Shown: positions 1 to 12,464, counted from the first letter of the stretch. The stretch: 64,000 nucleotides of DNA from Phoebastria nigripes (GCA_035582835.1 JAYKAV010000005.1:129076-193075), one strand, 5' to 3'. Program-made: numbers and translations. The notes: a model not told the origin generated them from the sequence alone.

Positions 1-491
1 GTGGGATGGGGGAGAGAATCGGGAGGGCACAAGTAGGAAAACTCACGGGTTGAGATAAAAACAGTTCAATAATTGAAATAAAACAAAGTAGAACAGTAAT
101 AATAACAGTGATAACAACAGCAACAACAACAATATACAAAGCAGGCNATGCACAATGCAATTGCTCACCACCCGCCGAACCAAACAAGAGCCCATCCCTG
201 GGACCCAGAGCCCCCCCACACCCTTAGTTTTTATACTGAGCATGATGTCCCATGGTATGGAATACCCCATTGGCCAGCGGGGTCAACCACCCCGGCTATG
301 CTCCCCCCGCCAGCTTCCCATGCACCTGGCAGGGCATGGGAGGCTGAAAAGTGCCCGGTGCAAGCACCACCCAGCAACACAAAAAACATCAACGGGCCAT
401 CAACACTGCTATTATACCAAACCCAAAACACAGCACACCCTCCCCAGCTACTGGGAAGAAAGTAAACTCTATCCCAGCCGGAACCAGGACA
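1..491 (-). mobile_element. ERV long terminal repeat, cut by window start
   Basis: This is the reverse complement of the LTR at 46809-47371, seen from its polyadenylation-side sequence (the shared 'ctcacgggttgagataaaaa' block near 43-62) to its 5' end. The LTR 5' terminus is at 491: read on the minus strand it starts TGTCCTGGTTCC, the usual TG start of an integrated LTR. About 70 bases of the LTR 3' end lie outside the window, so its primer binding site, if any, cannot be seen. A TATAAAAA box is at 228-235. The ATTAAA-type poly(A) signal of the sister copies is changed here to ATTGAA, a sign of decay. LTRs drive and terminate retroviral transcription; no viral gene follows inside the window. 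The open frames here are by-products of its C-rich sequence. Confidence 0.9.
228..235 (-). promoter_or_regulatory. TATA box of the LTR
   Basis: The minus strand reads TATAAAAA here, about 10 bases downstream of the CRE-like TGATGTCC/GGACATCA element near 243-250. The same order (CRE-like site, then TATA) is present in the plus-strand copy at 47051-47076, which supports a U3 core promoter. Activity is inferred, not shown. Confidence 0.6.
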
Positions 492-1660
492 GCCATCAAA
501 TCATAGATTTAGAAATTTAAGCAAATTCCTGAACCAAATATCTATTACCAAGCATGACGAGGTACTAATCAAGTTACCTTTATGCAAACTTGATGCTTAA
601 AAATACCACAAAAATCGAGCTCAGGTAACCACAACTGCTGATATAAAGGTATATACACCTTTATGTATATATGTAAGTGACCAGAATCCTCTACTTGTTT
701 CTAGAGGCTCTAAACTTCAACCAGAAATTAACACATAGCTATAGAAAAATCACAAAATTTAAAAATAACAGTTGCATTTTATAGGATAAAAGTTAGGAAG
801 CTCACAAAATTCAGTGCTAGCATCAATTTCTGAATGATGACAAAGCATAACTCTATAGAGAACATATTGTGATGATGTAACATCAGGCAATTCAAACCTA
901 CTTGAATGTGCAGAATGAAAACCTGACGGCCAAGCATACCGACCTATGGTAAATGGAACTGAATCAACTGAGGTAAACACCGACCAAGAAAGGCTACCAT
1001 TTTTAAGTCTTAAGTTGTCTTTACAGCGTTTTGCAGATATATCCACACTCATCCTGGCTGCAAACCACGTTGTCATTGGCAACCACTTCCAGGATAGAAG
1101 TTGTGTAAATGCATGGTTGTGATATTTTGCTTGACTGAATAAGGTCACTGTCAAAAGTGTTGATTGGCTCAGTCAAAATATTATTGTAACATAGCTACAA
1201 TATTCCTTACCAAAAGTGAGGGATGACTCATGATGACCTGCCTGAATATGGCCAGCTGTAAATTTAAGTCTGTCTACAAAAGAAGGGTATAGATATAGTT
1301 TCAGAAACATAGGTTAACTCACTCTGGGTATATCTTTGTGCTGCTTGGGAAATGACTCTACCCATTGTGCAAACTGATTGAAAGAATTGTAGCCCCCATG
1401 AACAAAGTGGTGATGTTGCTATTTGAGAATCTTATTAGCTAAGGAATGAAAAAGGCTTTATTATGTAGTAGAGCTGGTGGATTTTAGCTGGTCTCTCCCA
1501 CTGGATTAGGTCATGGAAAGAGCTTCTGTTGGGGCATGCATATCAATCAATAATGTTTCCTTTTTGGCAATACCCGAAAGTAAGGGAACTACCCAAGTTT
1601 AGACCTAAACAAAAAAAATCAAATTAAAGTTACAGTCTTTAATTTATTGAAGTTTTATTT
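492..1660. other. Unique AT-rich noncoding sequence
   Basis: No repeat family or RNA gene is recognised. The only notable content is a 131-codon open frame on the minus strand at 759-1154, listed separately. Two poly(A)-signal-like AATAAA strings occur on the minus strand near 1640-1655, just downstream (in minus-strand sense) of the CpG-rich segment that follows. Confidence 0.5.
759..1154 (-). other. Unrecognised 131-codon open reading frame
   Basis: A minus-strand frame runs from an ATG at 1154 to a stop at 759. It has a mixed composition (several W, H, S and charged residues, no long low-complexity run), unlike most chance frames in this window. I recognise no domain, signal peptide or transposase/reverse-transcriptase motif. 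There is no CpG-rich promoter directly upstream on the minus strand, though the CpG-rich segment at 1711-1830 is about 0.6 kb upstream in minus-strand sense. It could be a chance frame, part of an exon or the remnant of an unknown repeat; chance is the default. Confidence 0.12.
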
Positions 1661-1951
1661 AACCTAATTCAAACAGGCAGAAATTGGAAATTGGAAACTT
1701 CATTTTCTCCGNTGGGCCTTGTAGTCTTGACGAGACTTGCAGCACCACGGAGAGCTCCCCACCCGGAACTCGCTGCGAGGCACTCCTGAGTTTGGTCCCT
1801 GCGCTGGCCCCATCAAAGATGGACCTACACTCTTCTTGACCAGGAGCTGATGCCATTGTAACTGTGACCTCACTTTGCAAGCTAGGCAATATTTGAGATA
1901 GGGAAGTGTGTTTCTGGCTATGCATTGTATCACCAGCCAAAACCTAATTCA
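1661..1951 (-). repeat. Segment bounded by 11-bp direct repeats, possible insertion
   Basis: The 11-mer AACCTAATTCA occurs at 1661-1671 and again at 1941-1951 in direct orientation, enclosing about 269 bases whose composition differs from the surroundings (CpG-rich core). This is the structure left by target-site duplication around an insertion, perhaps a retrocopy of a transcript 5' end. No poly(A) or poly(T) tail is seen at either inner edge, so LINE-type retroposition is not proven, and the terminal bases do not match an LTR. On the minus strand an open frame runs through most of it, with no recognised product. A chance 11-bp repeat at this spacing is unlikely but possible. Confidence 0.4.
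1711..1830 (-). promoter_or_regulatory. CpG-rich promoter-like core with ZNF143-type motif
   Basis: About 110 bases contain roughly seven CpG dinucleotides in otherwise CpG-poor sequence. At 1711-1725 the minus strand reads ACTACAAGGCCCANC (the N is position 1712). This resembles the ZNF143/SBS promoter motif ACTACAANTCCCAG. Such motifs are found in CpG-island promoters of housekeeping genes and some small-RNA genes. Transcription would be read on the minus strand or in both directions. No TATA box or snRNA proximal element was recognised. The promoter call is inference from motif and composition. Confidence 0.3.
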
Positions 1952-2792
1952 CCCTGATAACTAGTACATATTCAGCATACAGAAAAAGGAGAAGCACATT
2001 TAGGAAACTGTTTAGGTTTTGTTTTGTTGTTTGGGTTGTTTTGGTCGTGTGTGTGTCCCCTCTCTTTTTTTAAGACAATTTTATTTTTGGAACAGTTTTT
2101 TGAAAGATAAACACGTTTCAAACTGAAGAGAATGATTCAAAGTTTTTCTCAGAGTTGGTCCAAAACCAGCCATCTATTTATTTTTATGGAGTTACAAAAC
2201 ATGGCATTCTAGATTGAGATATAATTTGCAATAGAACAAAAATGGAGACATAATTCTTGTCTCAAAATTTTTATAGCTAATTAAGGCAAAATAGTGCACA
2301 AAAGGAACAAATAATAGCAAAAACTGGAATAACTGTAATTGGACAATTTTCTTCTGAATAGTAGAAGCTCACATTTCACTTTTTCCCTGTATACTGCACT
2401 ATGATTTAATAACAACAATAAAAAAACTTTACTAATTCAGTACTTTTCTATTTTATCCCATAATCATTTTGCCGATTGCTATAATCTTACATAAAGCATA
2501 AGAACTAATATTAAAGTACTAACATCTTTCTATTAAAATGATTAGTTGGCAAGATGACACACAACATCAAAAAAATATACAGGCCACGAAGTGTCACCTT
2601 CACATAGGAGGAATTCCCTGCAGTGAAACTGGCAGAGCTCAGCCTGGTCATGAGTCATGCTAAAGATTCATTTAAATTATTGGAGGGCATCCAACCTATT
2701 TAAAAGTCTGGCTACAGGGAGTAACATGTTGCATTTCTGTCTTAGTCCTGCTGTATTTGAGCATAACTACATCATCTCTTCATTTTTTTTCT

Positions 2793-2808
2793 CCNCCCCC
2801 CCCCCCCC
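2793..2808. repeat. Poly(C) homopolymer with an ambiguous base
   Basis: Sixteen positions of C broken by one N at 2795. Long C/G runs are error-prone in sequencing, so the length is uncertain. Confidence 0.85.
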
Positions 2809-5800
2809 AAGTACACTCAAGTAGTATTCCACTTACCTACAATTCCTCTCCTTCACTCATCATTTTGTCTCTTACATCCATTTAATATGCATTCCCCTGA
2901 AGATGCTTCTGCTTGGAAGACTAATGACCCTAACCACTTTGTATCAGTTTTTTTTAAGTGGCCTCAGATTTATGAAGATACCAGTCTCTTTCAGGAACAT
3001 TCAATATTTCCTGGGCACGTGTTTGAAAGAAACAACAGCAAGAACAAAAAAAACCCAACCAACATTCTCAAGGAGGCTGTTATCACAACTTAGCAGCACA
3101 ATAAGAATCTTTTGGACAAGTGTCAGTAAAGAGATTATCTGCTGACTGCTATGTGATGTAAAAGTGATTGCTCTGGAGGAAAACAGAAACCATGCTATGA
3201 ACTAAAGTAACAAGACTACTGCAGCTCATTATCTTTATACTATATCTTTGGAAAGGTACATATGTGTTTTGGCTTGATATTAGCTTGTTGTAGCTATTAA
3301 TTTGTGNGTGTCCCACTGCTAAAAGAAGCAAAGCCTTGTTTACATGTCCATGATTTCTCACAGCTAAAAAAGGATGGAGCTTCTGAGTTGAACAGAACAG
3401 GCCTATCTCAAAATATCCTATTCAACGGCCATAGTTTAACATAAAGTTTTTCCCCATGCCTCAAAAATTTCAGCCCAACCATTATTTTTTTCCCCAAAAA
3501 AAGAGAGCTGTCGCAAAGATCGAAGAAAAGAAGCATACTCTGCTCCCAAAGGGAGGGCAAGACAGAGACATTCAAAGTGTGAAGTGGGAGAAAAACAGCA
3601 GAGTGATACCATCACCTGATGTGATTGTCCAAAATGCACATAGGCTCTAGATTTCAAAACGCATATTAAGATTCCATCATGTTTTACCTCTAGTAATTTT
3701 TCTGTCCTCCCTTTCAGCATCTCTGGGAAGATGATAGACAAGCTTCATCTTACAGCTAGAAAAACTAACAGGACAGAGTGCAAAAGCAAGCATATATTTC
3801 TCAATTAACAGTATAAAATTGTCACCAGCAACTCAGTTTCTGGAAATTATTCCCCCAGAGTTACTAAAGCATTGTTCTTGAGAAATAAATGAAAATAACT
3901 AATCATGGTAGAACCCTCCTTACCTAAGTTTAATCATCTAAAAGTTAGGTGCCTGGAGTCTAGCATCTAGCCTAAGCAATCAATAGAAAACTATAGATTC
4001 ATCCCCACTGATTCATCCCCTTGCCTCCAGAGGAAATACTTGTCTCTCAGCTAGCTACACTAGACACCCAGCTTGTAGGCAGCTTAAATTTGCTGGGATA
4101 AATCCCAAACAAAGCTTTATCAACTTTTAAAATTTGGGGACAGGAAAACTGACCCTATATCTAGAATCCAGCTCTCCTGAAAGTGTTGATTTGCACCAAT
4201 ATTGTGGGGGTAAAAAACAATATTCAGAATACTTATTAAAATAATATGATTAAGCTAGGGAAGTACTTTTTAATAGTTTAAATGACTGATCNTTGTTTAT
4301 GTTCTGACTCACTGTTCTTGGCTCTGACCCACGCATTATGTTCAAATGGCAGAGTTTTGTTATCATATAGCAACTCCGTGCAGTATTCTGACTAGGTCAA
4401 CATCATGATGTGCCCAACTCTGAACACTCAGAAAAAGGTCACTGAAAAGTCACTTGACATCAGACTAATAAAGGACTAACAACATCCCTATATACTTTAT
4501 CAGTAGTCCCTTTTGTACTCAGTTGCACAGTCTTACCAGTTCATTTAATAGATTTATAACACTTGTACTTGAATCATCTCTCTATCAATGAATTGAAGTA
4601 ATTTTGCAGCTCCAGCAAGTTGGACAAGTAAGCCTCTTGTGGTGTTCTATTTATAATGGCCTATACTCTGAAGTATAACATATCAGCAAATTTTGAGGAG
4701 AGCACTCAAAACTGTGAATGCTTTTGTTATATACTCAGTACCATACATCTGAAAACCCTCTCTTTACGCATGTGTAAAGNCACGCAAAGGCACTGTGTGA
4801 AGGTTGAGAAAATTTGTACTTATCTTCAGAAAAAATAGGTTTACACTATAGTCAAGAAATGAGTCATCCTAGATAAGTCACAGAATTCTCATTTACTTGA
4901 CTGTTAATAGAAGTAGTCATAAATCCTAGTAATCCCTTGGGACCTATTAAAGTAGGCTTTTCACCCACATGGTCTTTCTCTGCTGTTCATTTGATTCCCT
5001 ACATGATCAGAGACATACAACAGACAATGAAATATGAATGCATATCCTAAGAGAGAGAAAATTAAAAGCAAGCATAACAGATGAAAAAAGCAAAGAAGTA
5101 GAATGGAAGAAGACTTATTAAGACCAGAGAACCAAAGGCAAAAGCCCATCTAAGTAGGCCACCCACACTGTTAATGTGGATAAGTGAATAATTTTAATGA
5201 GCAGCATAAATGTTAGCATGTTTGTGTTACAAACTGGTAAATGCTCCAGTTACTCTTCCCAAAATAGCAAGAAAGTGGCACATCTCTCCTCATGAGATCT
5301 CAGCATCACACTCTGAGCTATGAAGTAAACTAGGTTACACAGGTTTATTGGAAAGTCTGCTTATTGCCATTGGGAAAAGAGTATTTAATGGACTTGGCTA
5401 ATAAAGAGGCTGTAATACTGAAACAGGTCATGTGAATACACATAAAACATACCTCTCCAGTGTATTTCCACCTTCAGTATGTTTAAAAGGGTAAAAATTC
5501 TCAGAGCTCCCCCCATAAGACTTCCAAGGGTGATCAAACAAAAATTATAAGCAATGAAAGTTCAAAACAGAAGTCTTTCGGAGATTTGTTTTAAATGTGT
5601 AATACTCAATGTACATTAAGAATAACTCCAGCAGGCAACTTAAGGTATTGCACTCTACCATCTTTCTCAAGCAGAAATATTTTGAAACTTTGCTGCTGTA
5701 GAACAGTTGAGTACATCTGTATTTTGAGTGTTGAACAACCACTGTAAAAATCAAGTGGTTAAGAATGTAACAACCTCTTTTATTCAGGGCACATTTGATG

Positions 5801-5929
5801 AACATCAATTGTTTGGATGTTCTGAGGAAAACTAAGAAAAAACCAAACAACAGGTTTTTGTCTCCAATGTCCCTGGCTATACAGCTATAATTTCACCATC
5901 CTCAGTTTTACCCACCTTGAACAAAATAT

Positions 5930-5945
5930 AGATCCAGCTGGATCT
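5930..5945. other. 16-bp perfect palindrome
   Basis: AGATCCAGCTGGATCT equals its own reverse complement and is centred on an E-box of CAGCTG type. It could bind a dimeric factor, but nothing around it supports a function. Confidence 0.5.
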
Positions 5946-7540
5946 TTCAGCACTTGCTTCACATTCCTTTATTGTGGTCAGATGGACTAATACTCTCCTT
6001 GCCAAAGGGGGCCTACTCCTAAAGCCAGATGGTCACGTGAAGGCTAATTGGATCTCCAGAATCCCTTAAGCCTTCCTCTAATCAGTTGTAATTATTCTCT
6101 TCCTTTCCTAACGTAACACAGAACCCATCTTCTCCATTTCCATTGAAATGGGGATGAAAGATGTCATTATTTAAAAGTCTTATAAGCTGCTCACATAAAA
6201 CAGACAGAAATGCAAGGTGAATCTTCAGAGAGAAAACTTGACCCCAGCTGCTATACTTGTTTATTTAAGAGAGAAGAGAGTGAAATCTTTGCATCATCTT
6301 GATTTTTAGGTCATTTGATTTCTATTTCTTTTGTCTTCTGGCCTTCAGTAATCTTTCTTGTCCCTTATTTTATGAAAAGTTAAAGAACAAAACTTATCTG
6401 GAGTCAGTATATCCTAGGATATGTTCAGGGGAGACTCCTACCTTATTCAGATACAGTAAATTCCCTGACACTAGTGTTCAAAATCATACAAATGTTCACG
6501 AAACAGATCATTCTTTTCTACATTCTCCTTGCTACATTAATCTGCTGAGACTAACAAACTGTAAAGAATGAAAACTGGTAGTTAGGTCAGATTAATGTCA
6601 CTGTTTGAAACTATTGCAAGCCAATCAAAACTATTCAATATCTAAACCCATTTTATAACTATTAGGATAATCAGTGTAGTAAGAGGTTGATCAACTTCAA
6701 TTTATTTCAGATTGAATGTCAGAATATTTCTGCTATTAAGTTGATTAAATCAGTGTCATCATCTTCCAAATGGGGTGTGTTTACAGTAGAAATGGCTAGC
6801 TCTACACAATTCAAGCATAACCCTAAAAATCCAGAATATGGATTTATGAGCACAAAGCTCAGTTCTCTCTCACTCATTTTGCAGCACTGTTGCAATTCTG
6901 TTGACTAGAGCTGCACCTCTTTGATGTAACTGAGAGGAATCCCAAACTCTGTAGAAATTTGTTCTAAAAATGGTCTTGAAATATTACAGAGCAACTGAAA
7001 GTCAGTTCTTTCAGCAGCTGTCAGATCTCTTCAGGAAGATGTTACTGAGTATTATAGTATGGATGATTTGCTTGAACACTTTGATGAAAGACACTTCTGT
7101 ATTCCTAAGACAGAACCTGAGCAGCCTTAGTTGCAACTCTAAGATGAAAAATTCCTGCTAATTTGTTAAATAATGCCAAACCCCAGAGGAGATTATGTAC
7201 CTGGAGCTCATTTGCACTTAGGCTTTGTACATACATGCATCGTCTGTTCTGGAGTAAAATACAAACACTACCTATTCACACTGAAACTATTCATGAAACA
7301 GCAACTAATCAGCCTAATTTTACTGACTTTTAGGTAGCCATGTTGATATTTATCATGTTATACCTACCCAACTCAAGAGTGCACAGTTTGGGAGGGGCTG
7401 GTTTGGGTTTGTTTTTTTTTTTTTTCCTCTGCCTCTCTATAGGCTATAGCAAAACATTCATCATGAAGCCCAAGACTGTTTATGTTCCTACAGCTGGCAG
7501 TACAACAAAAGCCAAACTCAGATGGCTGCAGTCTCTAATG

Positions 7541-7582
7541 AAAAGAAGGAAAATGGTATTTAAAAGAAGGAAAATTGTATTT
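7541..7582 (+). repeat. 21-bp tandem duplication
   Basis: Two adjacent 21-bp units (7541-7561 and 7562-7582) beginning AAAAGAAGGAAAAT differ at one position (G versus T). This is a recent local slippage duplication. Confidence 0.85.
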
Positions 7583-10500
7583 AACTAAAACTGTTTTTAA
7601 ACATAGTTCTGTTTTCCACTTGAATGAAAATAAAGGTTAGTGTGAAGCAAGAGCACCTCCCACAGATGCACCAAGATGAAGCTTTAAGAAACAAGGATAG
7701 TCCCATCTAACTATTTTAAAACTCTTACTGTACCTATTACAGAAGCTTGATCTATGGAAAAAGAAGGTTTTTGGAAAGTAAAGTCCATCTTTCACAAAAA
7801 TATTTTTTTAATGAACACTGTGCTACATGTAAAGGGCTAAGACCTGAAAATAACGAAAGCATCGTAATTAAAATCACACAAGACCATTGAGAAGAAGCTC
7901 AAAACCAACAAACCTTGTACCATCATGACAAAATACTAGTTGACAGACAAGAGGCGTACTTGGAAGAAAACATAACCTCTTTCTTACTGTGAGGGGAGAA
8001 GTAATATGAGATTTTCCCTTCCCTTCTCTGATTCAAAGAAGCATGAACTGAGTCTTCCTTTTCCTTCTTCCTTTTGTTTCCAGATTGAGCAAGGGAGAAG
8101 AGTGAATTTAGCTAATCACTTCTGAGGCAGCGAGCAGGAAACTCACCCTGACACAACCTTGAAGCAATAACAGGACTTGTAGTATTCCTGGTTTTCTACC
8201 CATTTCCCACACCCAACTGAAAGTGACAGTTCAGTAATAGAAAATGTATAACCCAAGGCTGCTGCAAGTTAGAGACAAGATTATTGTCTACAATAGAGAG
8301 CCAGTAAGGTACCATTTTCAACACCTGTGAGGTATAGCCCTGCAACCGCAGGGGGGGACCACAAAATTCTCACTACTTCAGTAATTTTGCAAGCATGCTC
8401 TGCTACTATAAACAGCTATATGATTACAGGTGATATATTAATGTACTAGAGCACGAGGGAAAAAGCACATCACTTCATCATCATCGCATTTTCCCATAAT
8501 ATATACAAGGCAACTTCAGGCAACAGCTTCTTACTTAAGCAGGATCTGAAATACAGTATAAAATAGATTCTGACATGGAAACGCATTAAGTGGAGAAAAT
8601 GCACGCTCTGCAAGTCATGGATGGATGCACAGACNTACAGATGGGAAACTAATGAGTGTTTTTATTGGCCCCCTGTCATTTGTCAACCAGTAACTGATAA
8701 AATCAACATCAGAACGGTTACAAATGATGACGTTCCTTGATGCTGTAAAGGTCTTCAAGGGCTTCTGAAGAAAAATCTTTGTCCCTTGTCTGGTGTGTTT
8801 CTTTTCTGGCATTTTTCACTTAAGAGCTGTCCAAAAAGTTTGTCAGATAAGTTTATCATCTTCTGCATTTATTAACCTGAGAAAATAGCCTTGTCTTTAG
8901 AAGTAGAAATTCCCTTGGAAACCTGAAGGACGTGATTCAGTATGCAAACAGTGCAAGCCCAGACCTGAGAAGACACACAGCTTGCTTTACGTAAACTTCA
9001 GAAAAGTCATCAATATCATGTGACCCAATTCCCCAAATGCAAAAGTCATTCCTGCCAACATACTAAATAAGCTGCTGCACAGACACATATATCGCTGAGA
9101 GAGATGCTGCACAAAAATCTGCCTTCATGACCAAAAGGGCCTCCTACAGGTATCTTCAGACTAACGTAATTGTACACATCCATGAAAAGCAAAGCTTTCA
9201 AAGTACAATATATACGTAAGAAATAAACCTAAGTCAAAAAAGCTAGAAGATTTATTTATTCATAGTTCCTCTGTTTCTTTCTACTCACTTGATAAAATTT
9301 TCCAAATTGTGAAAAATCCTTATGATGACCAACCTAAAAATAAGTGTGAGTACTATTACAGGATCACTGGAGCAGAAGGCAGCAATTCTTGAGATGGGTA
9401 AACTTAATTTGATTTGATACTAATTTCGTCTGGGCTGCTGCCAGTATTGATAGCCCTGTCATTAGCTCAGCTCTTGTGGCACTAGCAATGACATTTGCAG
9501 AGCATGGCAAGTCTGTTGCAATGCCCTGCCAGCTGTCTGTGCCTGTAGCAGCTACGTAAGGCACATCTAGTAGTCACCCTCTCCTGTTCTTTCATCAGAT
9601 AGCATTTACAGAAGTAAAGTGAGAAGAGAGGTTTACATCCTCCATCATCATTAACATATATTTTATTTGCTTTTTACTTCAGAATAAATCTGTCTGAGGG
9701 ACGTTCCTCAGCGATTTACCACAGGGTTTCGCTCTCTGAATAGTCTTTCTTACAGAAAGTTATCAGAAAAGAGATGTAGTTGACAACATTAGAGATGCTT
9801 ATTTAGAAGAAGCCCCTCCAACCTCTCAGATTCCATGAGGTTCAGCTTTTGCTACTGTTAATTTAAAAGCTGAGAAAGAGTAGGTGTTTTTAAACAGTGA
9901 AGAAGCTAGGTGCATCAAAAACCTCCTCTGACTGCAGAGAATATTTTGGCTGNTACTCAAAAGCTGCTACCATAATTTAATTCTTTTAGCTCCAGCTAGG
10001 CTTCAGCATTTTGAAAGAAAGCCTGGCACAGTGGGGAGAAACATGAAGTGCTAGAATCCCAAAACTCAGATCCAAATTACAGAAGGAGAATAAGTCTCCA
10101 ATAAAATAAGGAGTTTCACAGCTGATTTCAATAAAGCAGGGTTTTTACAACTCTAAAACTTTCGCCCTACTTGAAATTTTTTCCAATACCTAAGCCATGA
10201 GGATCCAATAGGTCATATAACAGAATTAACTTCTGGATTCCTTGAGAATTATAATTTCCTTTTCATATTCTGAATTTTTTCTGGATCACATTTCTTATGA
10301 TTTATACAAATGTAAATCACAACATGATGTTTGTGAATTGCACATAAATGCTGCATCAAGCCTCTATATCTACAAAATAAAATGTAAACCCTGTCTTATT
10401 TTGAAGCAAACAATTGCAAATACCTAGAAAAAAAACTGAAAGGGGATATTAAACATTGGAAAGACAGTATTTGTATTTTTGTTTAAAAAAAAAAAACAAA

Positions 10501-12419
10501 ACCAAAACCAATAGAATTAGCCTTTTTTTTTTTTCTTCCCTATTTCTCAGGTACTATTTTTATTCTCTCTCAGTCAGAAACAGAAACTAAGGATCTCAGG
10601 GTTTTTTCCTGTTGTGAAGTCTATGAAAAGTGGTTGTTTGTTGATGGGGTCAGAATTTTCATCTTGTGAGATACTTCATACAAACAGCAGTTAATGGGAG
10701 CTCTGATTTGCAAAGCAAAGCTTGATAGGGAAATGTATAGGCAGAAGAAATAAAGAAAAAGTCTTTTCCTTTTAATGTCTTCCTCTTCCTCTAATAAACA
10801 ACCAGATTCAGCTATTTAAGATTTTGTTTACAGGATAAAGTTTTTTTGGTCAATCTTTATTAATAGCATGTAAGGACAAGGTTCTCTTACAGACTTATGC
10901 AATACTCTTCTACGCTTTTTTCTTGTCACGTTCTCTGAAGTACCTCATTAAGGCTGAGGCAAAACTTGGCCAGCTGGACTAGCAGACCCTTTCATTTTTC
11001 CCCTAAAAAACATTCTGTATATCCAATTAGGTTTTCACCACACATCACTGCTAAGTTTTGCAGCCCTTTCTAGTGGCATCACATCTCTTGAGACCTTCCC
11101 TGTGAGGGGGTCACTTCAGTTTCTGCTTACCTTCCAAGAAGTTTCAAGTCAAAATATTTTGAGTTTTTCTACTCAAACTGCCAGAATTTCCACTCTGTAA
11201 AAATCCAAATGTTTCAGACTCTTGGTGTGGGTTGGTATGAAAACCAAACAGTGGAAGATCAGAATTTCCTACAAGTTTGACATTACAGATTTCATTCATC
11301 TGTCCTACATGGGATATATACTGCTGGCCATATACTAGTGGATTATTGCCTTTTCCTCATGCTGCTAATATATCTGTAAAAAGGTCAGATGTTCCAGACA
11401 AGTAGACTCAAACCCATGTCTGTACCACAACATATTCGGCCATTTGCATCTGTCAATACAAATACAGGGAACCAAAGCCAATGAGATTTTTTTAATAGAA
11501 AGGAAGGACTGAAAACAAGCGGCCAGGACATTATTTCCAGCTAATCTCATTCTGAAATAGGTAGAAACAATAAATTTTTAAGACCAAACAGCAACACTAC
11601 ATTATTTGCTAGATCTAATAAAAAAAGTCAGAAATTTTTTCCAATTCTTATATACGCAGTGATTATTTTTTTTAAATTTAATTCATGTCTCTGTGGAAAT
11701 GTCAGAATACTATAGTGAAGTTTGAGAAGGAAAGACATGACAGAGTAGCCGTATAGATTCAGAAGATACTAAACTTACCTCCAGACAACTGCCAATTCTT
11801 AACACCCTAGCTATATTAGATTGTGTTTTTCCATGGAAAAGAAAAACGCATGTTTTAATCATAATGAAAAAATACCGAACACCAGTATGTTCATGACACA
11901 GAATTTTATCCCTCTCACTAATGAAAGTATTTGCAACCTTTTCCTTATACTTTTCTGTTGAGCACTATGTTCGTTGACACACACACAAAAAACATCCACA
12001 ACTTTCTTAAACTGTAAGCACTTCACACTAAAATGTATTCCAAAACCATTTTCAAGCATTGTATTCACTGTGTTGTCTACCTTTGGGGTTCTAGATGAAA
12101 GATGAACGAGCCTAGAAAAATAATAAGCAACAAGGGAAAAAGCAGAAGCCAATGTATGTGTTTATATATATGTATATAGACACACACAAGATGGCTCTCC
12201 ACTTTCACGTGTTTAACATCTGCAGTCAACATCAGATATTTGCTAAATACTTAAAGCATTTGTGTTCTTTGGAACAGCTGGTCCCATTGTCAAACTGAGA
12301 TTTGGGGTTGCGGGTGGCAGTAGGAGATTAGCGTAAGGCCTTCTCACCTGCACAGAAGAGTCTATGTACATAAACAAGTTACAGACATTGCCCCCTGGTC
12401 CCTTTCATTCTGAAGACTT

Positions 12420-12420
<1 letters not shown>
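7583..12420. other. Unique AT-rich noncoding sequence
   Basis: No recognised gene or repeat family. Items of note are a strong polypyrimidine-AG stretch ending at 8083 that resembles a splice acceptor, a coding-like minus frame at 9364-9564, an A12 run at 10485-10496 and a TA-rich simple repeat near 12160-12180. Nothing joins these into a gene. Confidence 0.5.
9364..9564 (-). other. Unrecognised 66-codon coding-like frame
   Basis: This minus-strand frame is rich in A, T, S and G residues (for example TDLPCSANVIASATRAEL) and uses GC-containing codons, unlike the local AT-rich background. It ends at a stop just beside 9364. No family is recognised and no clear splice sites bracket it. It might be an exon fragment, an eroded repeat-encoded protein or chance. 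Confidence 0.12.
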
Positions 12421-12463
<43 letters not shown>

Positions 12464-12464
12464 T
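12421..12464. repeat. Poly(T)-poly(A) junction T15A29
   Basis: Fifteen T are followed directly by twenty-nine A. The pair forms a perfect inverted repeat able to fold into a 15-bp AT hairpin, and it is the longest homopolymer structure in the window. Such tracts exclude nucleosomes and slip easily. No retroelement body adjoins either side. Confidence 0.9.

Larger units (their letters stand above)
1952..7540. other. Unique AT-rich noncoding sequence
   Basis: No gene, RNA or transposon is recognised. Open frames reach about 100 codons (for example minus 3436-3741 and minus 5545-5850), but none has a recognisable motif, and their composition (runs of S, L, F, K) fits chance. Contained small features are the poly(C) run at 2793-2808, a 14-bp near-duplication of 'gattcatcccc' near 3995-4022 and the 16-bp palindrome at 5930-5945. 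Confidence 0.5.

Noticed and set aside
148..520. Overlapping open frames of about 105-121 codons as genes
   Set aside because: They lie inside the C-rich LTR sequence in several frames and strands and have low-complexity proline/histidine-rich content.
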